Positions 45,213 through 52,890 of a DNA stretch of 64,000 bases are shown here, piece by piece; position 1 is the stretch's first letter, and the number at the start of each line of letters is the position of its first letter. Made by a program: the position numbers and the translations under genes. This DNA is from Candidatus Chloroploca asiatica. GTDB lineage: Bacteria > Chloroflexota > Chloroflexia > Chloroflexales > Chloroflexaceae. The stretch lies in assembly GCF_002532075.1 (NCBI RefSeq), contig NZ_LYXE01000078.1, positions 1 to 64,000 of the forward strand, given 5' to 3'. Below the pieces are notes generated by a model that was not told where the DNA came from, did not search any database, and worked only from the letters and a program-made list of their open reading frames with translations.

Positions 45213-46613
45213 ATGCGCGAACGGATCGAGGCACGTTTAGCTATCTTCATTCTGGCGCTTGATCTTAGCGTAACCCTGGGCTGCCTTTGGGTTGCCTCGC
45301 AGTTGCGTCTCTATCTTGGATTTGGCCGCGAGATCACTTCAGCGCAAACCTCCCTTCCCTGGGGGCTCTATCTCGCTGTTGCGATCCTCTGGACGATCAT
45401 CTTTGGCCTGATCGGTCCACATCGGCGCCTCTTGCGCAGTAGTCTCGTCGAGGCGATTGGTTGGCTCGTGGCCTCAATTGCTCTCGCTGCCCTCACCTTT
45501 GCTGGCATGCTCTACCTCTCGCTGCGCGATGTCTCACGGCTTCAGTTTCTCTATTTTGCTGGCCTGAATCTAAGTACACTTGTTTTGATTCATATCGGCA
45601 TACGGTTTTATCTGCATCGACGCACACCACAGACGTTGCATCGGCGGGTGCTGGTGGTGGGCGAAGCGAGTACCGCCGAGCGTCTCGCCGAGACCTTTGC
45701 GACCCCACGTTGGTCGGGCATGCTCGTCGCTGGCTATGTACATGCAACGGCTGACCCAAAGAGCGCGTTGCCCTACCTGGGCACGGTGCAGGCGACGCCT
45801 GATTTGGTGAGGGTACACCAGATTGATGAAGTCATCTTTGCGCTCTCACCCGAAGAACACGCGGTGGTGGCGCGCATTTCGCTAGCGCTATTGCAGCAAC
45901 CGGTGATGGTGCATATGATCCCGGATGTGATTGACCTCGCTTTTGCCCGTACACCTGTCGAGCAAGTGGGCGGCATTCCCTTGATCAGCCTGCGCGAACC
46001 AGCCCTCACCTATCCCCAGCGTGTCCTCAAGCGCCTCTTTGATCTGACGGCAAGCAGTCTCTTGCTCGTGTTGCTCGCCCCGCTTATGCTGATCATTGCG
46101 CTACGGATTCGCCGCGAGTCACCTGGCCCGGTCTTCTTTTTGCAAGAACGCCTGGGCGAACAGGGGCGGCGTTTTCGTATGCTCAAGTTTCGCAGTATGT
46201 ACGAGCATGCCGAGCAACGCTGGCAAGAGGTGGTCACCCACGATATAGATGGCCGGGTAATCTACAAACTAGCCGACGATCCCCGCGTTACTCCGTTTGG
46301 GCGCGTGTTGCGCCGCAGCAGCCTTGATGAATTGCCCCAGTTGATCAATGTCCTGCGTGGCGAAATGAGCCTCGTCGGGCCACGCCCCGAGGTACCGGTC
46401 GTCGCGGCTGACTACGAACCGTGGCAATGGCAGCGTTTTCGCGTCCCCCCTGGCATGACCGGTTGGTGGCAAATCAATGGCCGCAGCCATCGCCCGATGC
46501 ACCTCCACACCGAAGACGATCTTTATTATATTCAGAATTACTCGTTTTTTCTCGATCTGCAAATTTTATTCAAAACGATCATCGTGGTTCTTCAGGGCAA
46601 AGGCGCCTTTTGA
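45213..46613 (+). CDS. Polyprenyl glycosylphosphotransferase (exopolysaccharide initiator)
   Basis: A 466-residue PHPT-type enzyme that transfers sugar-1-phosphate to undecaprenyl phosphate. Four N-terminal TM helices (~9-120), a Rossmann-like CoA-binding region (RVLVVGEASTAERLAE), then TM5 and the catalytic domain: KRLFDLTASSLLLVLLAPLM, SPGPVFFLQERLGEQGRRFRMLKFRSM, RVLRRSSLDELPQLINVLRGEMSLVGPRPE and PGMTGWWQINGRS. Follows the WecG-type gene by 64 bp. Confidence 0.93.
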   Translation: MRERIEARLAIFILALDLSVTLGCLWVASQLRLYLGFGREITSAQTSLPWGLYLAVAILWTIIFGLIGPHRRLLRSSLVEAIGWLVASIALAALTFAGMLYLSLRDVSRLQFLYFAGLNLSTLVLIHIGIRFYLHRRTPQTLHRRVLVVGEASTAERLAETFATPRWSGMLVAGYVHATADPKSALPYLGTVQATPDLVRVHQIDEVIFALSPEEHAVVARISLALLQQPVMVHMIPDVIDLAFARTPVEQVGGIPLISLREPALTYPQRVLKRLFDLTASSLLLVLLAPLMLIIALRIRRESPGPVFFLQERLGEQGRRFRMLKFRSMYEHAEQRWQEVVTHDIDGRVIYKLADDPRVTPFGRVLRRSSLDELPQLINVLRGEMSLVGPRPEVPVVAADYEPWQWQRFRVPPGMTGWWQINGRSHRPMHLHTEDDLYYIQNYSFFLDLQILFKTIIVVLQGKGAF

Positions 46614-46650
46614 TCGTTGGGGCACGGCGGTGCCGTGCCCCCACTCGGCG

Positions 46651-47505
46651 TCAGGGCTGCCCACCATACGCGCTTCCTGGCGGTTCGGCCCGCACAATCA
46701 CCCGCTGGTTAAAGCGGTTGGGGCCAGTCGCCGGCCAGCAGGTGACCATCGTCACCATCTCGCGGTCGGTTGGGCCAATCAGTTGCGCATTCGCCAGCCG
46801 CTGCTCAGCCGGCACGCCCTCTTCGTCAACCACCAGGCGCTCAGTGACAATGTAGAGGTGCTCACGACCCTCACTATACACAATTATGGGATCACCAGGT
46901 TGCACATAATAGAGATCGAGAAAGACTTTGCCATAGCCCCCGACATGCCCGGCTAGCACGATATTATTCTTTTCACCAGGATTCGCCGAGCCTTTGTGGT
47001 GGCCCACGGCAAATTCGGCCACTTGCCAGACGGCGATGCGTTGCGCGCCCTGCTCGATCACATCCCAGCCAACCTCAATCACCTTCGCGTCAACCTGAAT
47101 GCTCGGAATAACCAGACGCTCGACATGTGAAACGTGATCTGCCGGTAATGGTGCGGGCAGTGGTGACGCGATCACCCCCGGATCGGACGGCTCAAGCAGC
47201 GGCAAACTACTGCCCGCAGGTACGCTGGTCGAACGGGTTTGATTCAGGCTACTGAGATCAGGCACTGCCATGCTCGGCGCATTGATCACCAGCGGAGGCA
47301 TCTCGATATCATTATCACCGCGTGCTGCGAGGCGCAGATGCTCGACATAGAGGTAGAGGCCACCTACATAGACCAACAGATAGAGACCGCTCACCAGCAA
47401 GAGATTGCCAAGCGTCCAGTAGATGCGGGCGGCGCGGGTCGTAGGTTCGCGCCGATGTGTCTGTGCATGTGGCATACGTGTTTTTGAATGTATCAACATA
47501 GGCAT
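46651..47505 (-). CDS. Sortase-family transpeptidase
   Basis: About 284 residues. N-terminal TM (WTLGNLLLVSGLYLLVYVGGLYLY), a Ser/Pro-rich linker, then a sortase domain: RLVIPSIQVDAKVIEVGW, NNIVLAGHVGGYGKVF (His), EMVTMVTCWPAT (Cys) and NQRVIVRAEP (Arg). The ATG at 47505 lies 7 bases after TATAAT (47513-47518) with no ribosome site, so the mRNA is probably leaderless; ATG 47499 and 47475 are alternatives. No LPxTG substrate is seen in this window. Confidence 0.88.
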   Translation of the reverse strand: MPMLIHSKTRMPHAQTHRREPTTRAARIYWTLGNLLLVSGLYLLVYVGGLYLYVEHLRLAARGDNDIEMPPLVINAPSMAVPDLSSLNQTRSTSVPAGSSLPLLEPSDPGVIASPLPAPLPADHVSHVERLVIPSIQVDAKVIEVGWDVIEQGAQRIAVWQVAEFAVGHHKGSANPGEKNNIVLAGHVGGYGKVFLDLYYVQPGDPIIVYSEGREHLYIVTERLVVDEEGVPAEQRLANAQLIGPTDREMVTMVTCWPATGPNRFNQRVIVRAEPPGSAYGGQP

Positions 47506-47512
47506 TGTTTTT

Positions 47513-47518
47513 ATTATA
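47513..47518 (-). promoter_or_regulatory. Extended -10 box of the sortase gene
   Basis: The minus strand reads GAGTGCTATAATAAAAACAATG: TGC-TATAAT with the ATG seven bases downstream. This predicts transcription starting at or beside the start codon. The same TGCTATAAT string precedes the cobalamin riboswitch. Confidence 0.55.
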
Positions 47519-47562
47519 GCACTCAGGAGTCTGTAACGTACGTGTTCTGGTGTCGTTCGCCA

Positions 47563-47760
47563 GAGCGATTGCATCATACGAAACCGGATAAAAATATGCT
47601 CTATTTGGCAGCATGTGCATGCAACCAGCGGCGCAAACGGCGGCATCCGGCAACAACGAGGCACCCGCAAGGGGTGCCCCTACACAGGATCCGACCCCCG
47701 GCCCTGTAGGGGCACCCCTTGCGGGTGCCCTGGTGGGGTGCATGCACGGAAGATGCAATC
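47563..47760. repeat. Dispersed repeat A, copy 3 (interrupted)
   Basis: GAGCGATTGCATCATACGAA continuing ACCGGATA (47563-47590) matches copies 1 and 2. It is then interrupted by about 60 bp of unrelated AT-richer sequence before GGCACCC/GGGTGCCC palindromes at 47660-47740. Confidence 0.8.
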
Positions 47761-47776
47761 GTCCTGTGTCGTTCGC

Positions 47777-47863
47777 CGACCACGAATGGGGCCACGAATA
47801 AACGAAGAGCGCATGGGGCAGCCCATATTCGTTTATTCGTGAGGGTTCTTCGTGGTCGGCGGC
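47777..47863. repeat. Imperfect inverted repeat with CACGAATAAACGAA arms
   Basis: CCGACCACGAATGGGGCCAC and CACGAATAAACGAA face TTCGTTTATTCGTG and TTCTTCGTGGTCGG around a short centre. It is followed by AACTTTTGTTACAGACTACT (47874-), a member of the GTCTGT repeat family. No gene was found between 47506 and 48149. Confidence 0.7.
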
Positions 47864-48149
47864 GCTACCGGGAAACTTTTGTTACAGACTACTCACGAGT
47901 CTGTAACCCTGACAGGGCTCAGTCCGGTTAAGGTCTCATGCGTCCCGACGGCAGCGAAGCATCGCTGAGCTCAGCATAACAAGTTTTGTTATCGTAGTAG
48001 GTACGTGAGGGCCGTGCAACTGGATGTATGTTGTTGATCTTGGCGGCCTGCGCCATCTTCTCAGCAAATGCTCACTTGACGCGACTTGTGAAGCGGTGTA
48101 CGTTGAAATTGAAGATTACAACGTATGCTACCGATATCAGGAGGATTTG

Positions 48150-48905
48150 ATGCGTCTACAGATGATCGTGGTTGTCTTGCTGGCCGGGTTGCTCACCGCA
48201 TGTGGCAGCGCACCAGCCGCAGCCCCTGTCGCAACCGAGGCCCCGGCTACCGTGGCCACGACGGTTCCTGCCGCTGCTCCGGCGGCAACAACCCCAGTTG
48301 AACCAGTGGCTCAGCCAGATGAAACAACGCCTACCGAAGCGCCAGCGACCAGCGAAGCGCCTGAAGTCCAGCTCTTTCGCATTGATCCTGCCTCATCCGA
48401 GGTGACGTACGAGGTTGGCGAGGTCTTTCTGAATCAGGGCAACCGGTATGCCATTGCGGTAGGCCGAACGCAGCAGATCAACGGCGAAATAGAGCTTGAT
48501 CGTGCCAATCCGCAGAATAGTACAATGGGGCCGATTGAAATTGATATCAGTGCGTTTGCCTCGGATAGCCCTCGTCGTGACAATGCAATCCGTGATCGCT
48601 GGCTCGAGTCGGCCCGCTTTCCCCTCGCTACCTTTGTGCCTACGCTGATCGAGGGCTTGCCTGAGCAATACACTGATGGCGAAGAGCTTACACTGATGAT
48701 TACCGGCGATTTGACGGTACGTGATGTGACCAACTCGGTCACCTTTACCGTCACCAGCCAACTCGACGGTGCGCAGATGGTCGGCAAGGCCAGCGGCGAA
48801 GTCAATATGACCGACTTCGGCTTTGACCCACCCGACATTATCGGTGTCCTGCGCGCCGAAGATAAGGTCATCATCGGCTTTCGTTTTGTCGCCAACGCTG
48901 ATTGA
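48150..48905 (+). CDS. YceI-like lipoprotein
   Basis: A 251-residue lipoprotein. Lipobox LTAC (~16-19), a long Ala/Thr/Pro linker to ~70, then a YceI domain (lipocalin-like, binds polyisoprenoids in homologues): RIDPASSEVTYEVGEVF, GEIELDRANP, DNAIRDRWLESARFPLATFV, TGDLTVRDVTNSVTFTV. ATG 48150 follows AGGAGG by 5 bases. Confidence 0.9.
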   Translation: MRLQMIVVVLLAGLLTACGSAPAAAPVATEAPATVATTVPAAAPAATTPVEPVAQPDETTPTEAPATSEAPEVQLFRIDPASSEVTYEVGEVFLNQGNRYAIAVGRTQQINGEIELDRANPQNSTMGPIEIDISAFASDSPRRDNAIRDRWLESARFPLATFVPTLIEGLPEQYTDGEELTLMITGDLTVRDVTNSVTFTVTSQLDGAQMVGKASGEVNMTDFGFDPPDIIGVLRAEDKVIIGFRFVANAD

Positions 48906-49014
48906 GCCGCGTGCCAGCAACGGGGCCGTGCATGCGCTCGCGTGAAAACAGTCCTGCCGGTGGTGCGCCGCCGGCGCATTGCGTGCCACCAACCGGCTTT
49001 GCCTACCCCTAACC

Positions 49015-49061
49015 GGCTCACGTGAAAACAGCCAGCAATGCTGGCTGTTTTCACGTGAGCC
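49015..49061. terminator. 22-bp perfect hairpin
   Basis: GGCTCACGTGAAAACAGCCA+GC (49015-49036), loop AAT, exact complement to 49061. It lies between convergent genes for the YceI and RDD proteins. The core GCCAGCaatGCTGGC is flanked by AAAACA and TGTTTT, so it can terminate both ways. Confidence 0.75.
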
Positions 49062-49067
49062 ATGACA

Positions 49068-49856
49068 TTACTCCTGACCGACCAGATAAAAAATCCGGTA
49101 CTCACGCACAAAGTGCTCAACAAAACGTTCGGCATCACCATCAGAAGGCAGGTCAAGCCGTGTACGAAGCGCATTGGCGAGTTCAGTTGCCAGCAACTGG
49201 CGTTCTTCCTGGTGGAGGGTTTCACGGCGACGCAAGAAGGCTTCGGCGAGCGCGTAGTCGTTAGGGCCTACCTGGTGGAGATTAGGCAGCAAAGGTGATG
49301 TTGGCGCGGCACTGTTGCGCGGAGGTACCACCACCGGATCGAGGCCACGGGCGATCTGCTCCAGCGACAGGGGGTAATCTTCGCGGATGACGAGGGTTCC
49401 CGCAGCAAGATCGCCGAGACGGCGGGCGCGGTGATCGGCAAACATGACCAGGACGCCCAGGCCATACCCAAATGGCAAGAAATCAACAATCCGCACGAGA
49501 TTGCGGATCACTGTCGCACTGAAATCAAGGGGCCGTCCACCTTCGCGCATCACCCGTAAGCCGAAGATGCGCTTGCCGGGGCTTTGCCCTAACCAGAGCA
49601 TTTCGAAGCTGACATAGTACCCCCAGAGTACCGCAAAAGCGAGCGTTGCCCACAGGGCGAGGATGATGGTGCCAAAATTGTTGCTACTCGCGAGCGGAAC
49701 CATCACCAGGCTGAGTGTAGCCTGCAGCAACAGGATCAAGGTGGTATCAACGCTTGCGGCAAGGCACCGCGAGGCAACTCCGGCCACTACATATTCAATC
49801 GTGACGACCTCGGGGGTTTCGATGGTATATTGTTCGCTCTGTATGGCTGAGGTCAT
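49068..49856 (-). CDS. RDD-family membrane protein
   Basis: 262 residues with an RDD domain: YVVAGVASRCLAASVDTTLI (R and D in the first helix), three or four TM helices and GQSPGKRIFGLRVMREGGRPLDFSATVIRN. A cytosolic C-terminal tail (~170-262) is acidic and helical. RDD proteins are membrane proteins, some Na+/H+ antiporter-like, but most are uncharacterised. Confidence 0.85.
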   Translation of the reverse strand: MTSAIQSEQYTIETPEVVTIEYVVAGVASRCLAASVDTTLILLLQATLSLVMVPLASSNNFGTIILALWATLAFAVLWGYYVSFEMLWLGQSPGKRIFGLRVMREGGRPLDFSATVIRNLVRIVDFLPFGYGLGVLVMFADHRARRLGDLAAGTLVIREDYPLSLEQIARGLDPVVVPPRNSAAPTSPLLPNLHQVGPNDYALAEAFLRRRETLHQEERQLLATELANALRTRLDLPSDGDAERFVEHFVREYRIFYLVGQE

Positions 49857-49895
49857 GGCGCTTCCTTGCCTGCGGGCCTGTGGTACAGGAAGCCC

Positions 49896-49948
49896 GCGTG
49901 TGCTGGCGAAAAGGGCCTGCGAAGCTGGCCCTTTTCACCAGCACACGC
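49896..49948. repeat. 25-bp near-perfect inverted repeat
   Basis: GCGTGTGCTGGCGAAAAGGG+CCTGC, loop GAA, GCTGGCCCTTTTCACCAGCA+CACGC. There are two mismatched positions. It resembles 32234-32278 in sequence (GTGCTGGCGAAAA...). It sits between two same-direction genes and probably terminates the histidine phosphatase transcript. Confidence 0.65.
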
Positions 49949-49992
49949 ATGGGTTTTTGGGGCGCTCAGCCCTCACCAATCACGGATCAAGC

Positions 49993-50667
49993 TCACAAGG
50001 CTGGCTGTTCGGCGTCGTCTGGTGGGGCCGAGATGAGCTCGGCTTCGTTGGTGGCGGTCAGATGGCTCATATCATTCACCAGGCTCATTGTCCAGTGATC
50101 GCCCTGAACCTCGATAACGCTGATCGAGGTGTTGCCGATATGGGGAAAGCGCTTGAAGCCGTCACCCGCATAATTATCCGCGTGCGCAAGCAACATACGG
50201 ATGCACCCACCGTGCGTGACCACGGCGAGCGTTTGCCCTGGATGCGCGTTGCCAAGCGCCGTAACTGCCTCGACCACCCGGTTACGGAGATCGCTCAGCG
50301 ACTCACCGCCACCACGGGGCATGTCGATGTTCTGGTCGAGCAGGGCTATTTCCTCGGGGAACTTCGCCTTGATCTCCTCGTAGGTGAGCCCGCTCCAGGC
50401 CCCGAGATCGATCTCGCGGAGGCTCGGCAGCAGTTGCACGTCAACCTTGGTCGCCGCCCCGATCGCCCTGGCGGTCTCGGATGCGCGGGCAAGATCGCTG
50501 CTGTAGATCGCATCGAAACGGCGGCCCTCAGTCGCCAGACGGTTGGCAACGAGTTCAGCCTGTTGCAACCCGATCGCATTGAGTGGCACATCGGCGTGGC
50601 CTTGCCAACGGCCTATCATATTCCAATCGGTCTCACCATGGCGGATGAGCAAGATGGTTGTCCTCAT
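49993..50667 (-). CDS. Histidine phosphatase (phosphoglycerate-mutase superfamily)
   Basis: A 224-residue enzyme with the phospho-histidine motif LLIRHGETDWN near residue 9, then REIDLGAWSGLTYEE, GGGESLSDLRNRV and TLAVVTHGGCIRMLL with the second catalytic His. It could be a broad-specificity phosphatase or alpha-ribazole phosphatase (CobC). The latter step is missing from the cobalamin operon, so this is a candidate. Start at ATG 50667. Confidence 0.85.
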   Translation of the reverse strand: MRTTILLIRHGETDWNMIGRWQGHADVPLNAIGLQQAELVANRLATEGRRFDAIYSSDLARASETARAIGAATKVDVQLLPSLREIDLGAWSGLTYEEIKAKFPEEIALLDQNIDMPRGGGESLSDLRNRVVEAVTALGNAHPGQTLAVVTHGGCIRMLLAHADNYAGDGFKRFPHIGNTSISVIEVQGDHWTMSLVNDMSHLTATNEAELISAPPDDAEQPAL

Positions 50668-50769
50668 TGGGTTTGTCGTTTCCTTCTCTTCGTTCGGCAG
50701 CACGCTCTGTTTCATCATAGTACAGAAGCCAAGTAGCGGCAAGTTAGTGTGTTTCTGGTGCCATTGCGG

Positions 50770-50778
50770 TGCTATACT
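50770..50778 (+). promoter_or_regulatory. Extended -10 promoter of the CAP-domain gene
   Basis: TGCTATACT: an extended -10 (TGC + TATACT, 50773-50778) about 50 bases before the start codon. No clear -35. Confidence 0.45.
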
Positions 50779-50826
50779 AGATCTACTACCCTTTATCCTT
50801 TTTCAACCTAGCCCAGGGTATTTTCT

Positions 50827-51474
50827 ATGAAAACCAGAAGTAACCAGTTCGTGCATCAGCAGATCGCGTCACGTCTCCTCCTGCTCTTCCTGCTCATTTT
50901 GCCCATCGTGCAAACAAGGGCAGGTGGGCCTGAGCATGGCCTGTATACCACCTCAAGCGTGCAAGCGCCTTCAGCCGAAGGTATGACGACAACCAATGCG
51001 CCGTCTACGCGTGCGTTAACCGTCTATCTGCCTTTCCTTGCGCGGATCGAACTCGAACCAATTGTTATCCCTCCCGAACAGCAACTGTTTGTGAATGAGG
51101 TACTTGCCGCGACGAATGCCTACCGTGCGCAGGCCGGATGTGCCCCGTTAACCCTTAGTCCCCTGTTGACTACCTCGGCCCAGCGCCATACCGACGATAT
51201 GGCGTCTAACAATTTTGTCTCGCACACCGGCTCTGATGGGTCATCACCCTGGGATCGCATTCGTGCTACAGGCTATACCTACAGCCGGGCCGCCGAGAAT
51301 ATCGCGGCAGGCTATACATGTCCGCAGCAGGTTGTCGAGGCTTGGTACAACAGCGATGGTCATCGCGCCAACATGCTCAACTGTGCCCTCACCGAGATCG
51401 GGATCGGCTATACGCACAACGAGACGAGCCTCTACAAATATTATTGGACACAAGATTTTGCGACGCCACGTTAA
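50827..51474 (+). CDS. Secreted CAP-domain (SCP/PR1-like) protein with a YLP segment
   Basis: 215 residues. Signal peptide (RLLLLFLLILPIVQTRAGG), a linker holding LTVYLPFLARIE, then a CAP domain: VNEVLAATNAYRAQAGCAPL, SAQRHTDDMASNNFVSHTGSDG, AAENIAAGYTCPQQVVEAWY and SDGHRANMLNCALTEIGIGY. The usual CAP His/Glu cavity residues are present. The YLPF segment resembles the YLP tails of the proteins at 20952 and 24203. Confidence 0.9.
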   Translation: MKTRSNQFVHQQIASRLLLLFLLILPIVQTRAGGPEHGLYTTSSVQAPSAEGMTTTNAPSTRALTVYLPFLARIELEPIVIPPEQQLFVNEVLAATNAYRAQAGCAPLTLSPLLTTSAQRHTDDMASNNFVSHTGSDGSSPWDRIRATGYTYSRAAENIAAGYTCPQQVVEAWYNSDGHRANMLNCALTEIGIGYTHNETSLYKYYWTQDFATPR

Positions 51475-51552
51475 GGATGCCCCGCCGTTCGCAAAACGGG
51501 TCGTGTGGTTCGCCTCCACGTCCACTCCCAGAAAACTTCGTTGACAGACTAC

Positions 51553-52890
51553 TCAAGCCATGCGTTGCAATAAACGCTGGGCGGCTTGCTCACCGCTGAC
51601 CAGCGCCCCTTCAATAAATGGGCCCCCCAGGTAGTCACCCGCAAAGACGATTTGGCCCTGTTCGATGGCCCCATCAGCAAATGCCTTGAGGCGCTGGAAG
51701 TGGCCGACATTGAATTCGGGGAGCGCTTCGGGGCACCGGTAGAGCCGTTGCACCTCGAGGCCAGGCGTCGGATCGTACATCGGCAAGAGCCGCCGGAGAT
51801 CGGCGAGCATCAAACGTGCCAGGGTATCATCATCTTGCTGGCGCAACGCTGCGGTGGCCGGCCCGCTCAGGTGCAGGCAGAGCGCCGCACGACCTGCGGG
51901 CGCCGTGGTCGGATCTTTGACCGTTTGCAACGTCGCCGAGGCAAGGAAGGGTGTCTCTCGGCGAGGAAAGAGCAGGCCGTAGGTCGCTTGAGGCAAAGGT
52001 GTACGCGTCCCAAGCGCAAGGTTGGCGGTTTGCGAATAGACAATTGCCTCGAAAAAACGCCGGCGCTCGTGATCAAGCCAGGGCAAGAGATGAGGCACCG
52101 CTGTTGCCGTGGTTGCGATCACAATGCCATCAGCCTCAAGCGTCGCGACCCCATCCTCATCCTGAACGTGGAGCGTGTAGCCGCCCTCGGTCTGGGGTGT
52201 AATGGTACGTACTTCGACACCCAGGCGTACCTGAAGATCACCGGCAAGTGCGCGTGCCAGCCCCCCCAGACCACCACGCAGCGTAAAGAGTTGCAAGCCG
52301 GTCGGTCGACTAAACCCGGCCTTGAGCACCAACAACAGGAGTGCCCGCGAGGTACGCTCGGGTGTCCAGTAGAAAATCCCTGCGATCGGTGGTTGCAACA
52401 CATATTCGAGCAACTCACGCGAGAAGTGGGCGAGTGCATAGCTACTGACATCCTGGTCATCAATTGGATAGGCTTTGTGAAATGCATAGAGATCGAGCCG
52501 AGTGCGGTGACGAGCCAGTGAAGCGAGGAGGTACGTCAACGGCAGTTTCTGCTGTGACCTGATCAAATGGGTGAAGGCCAGACGCAGATTAGGCCACAGC
52601 GGATAGAGTTGCCCGTCACGCAAGATGGCCGAACTACGGGGAATACGCTGCAGATGTTGGTGCAAGCCAAGTTCACCAACCAACGCCAGGGTACGCGTAT
52701 AAAAACTGGCGAGAAACTCGGCCCCAAGCTCAAAGGCGTAGCCATCAACCAGGGCGGTGCGCGCACGCCCACCAACCTCCCGCTCACGTTCGAGCAACGT
52801 TACCGTAGCACCAGCCGCTTGCAGATACCGCGCTGCCGCCAGGCCAGCGAGACCTCCACCAATTACCAGAATGTGTCGTTGTTGCTTCAA
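51553..52890 (-). CDS. FAD-dependent oxidoreductase (protoporphyrinogen-oxidase / amine-oxidase type)
   Basis: 445 residues. FAD site ILVIGGGLAGLAAARYLQAAG at residues 7-27, LLEREREVGGRART, ELGAEF, RGGLGGLARALAGDL and a C-terminal FAD motif IVFAGDYLGGPFIEGALVSG. The family spans HemY-type protoporphyrinogen oxidases, phytoene-desaturase-like and polyamine oxidases; I cannot decide. It overlaps the UbiA gene by 4 bases (ATGA), so it probably acts on, or next to, a prenylated product. Confidence 0.82.
   Translation of the reverse strand: MKQQRHILVIGGGLAGLAAARYLQAAGATVTLLEREREVGGRARTALVDGYAFELGAEFLASFYTRTLALVGELGLHQHLQRIPRSSAILRDGQLYPLWPNLRLAFTHLIRSQQKLPLTYLLASLARHRTRLDLYAFHKAYPIDDQDVSSYALAHFSRELLEYVLQPPIAGIFYWTPERTSRALLLLVLKAGFSRPTGLQLFTLRGGLGGLARALAGDLQVRLGVEVRTITPQTEGGYTLHVQDEDGVATLEADGIVIATTATAVPHLLPWLDHERRRFFEAIVYSQTANLALGTRTPLPQATYGLLFPRRETPFLASATLQTVKDPTTAPAGRAALCLHLSGPATAALRQQDDDTLARLMLADLRRLLPMYDPTPGLEVQRLYRCPEALPEFNVGHFQRLKAFADGAIEQGQIVFAGDYLGGPFIEGALVSGEQAAQRLLQRMA

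Noticed and set aside
46651-47505. YLP tails as substrates of this sortase
   Set aside because: The tails lack an LPxTG motif, a following hydrophobic helix and a basic tail, so no direct connection can be claimed.
47315-47758. 147-codon minus-strand frame in the repeat region
   Set aside because: Most of it is translated dispersed repeat A and its palindromes.
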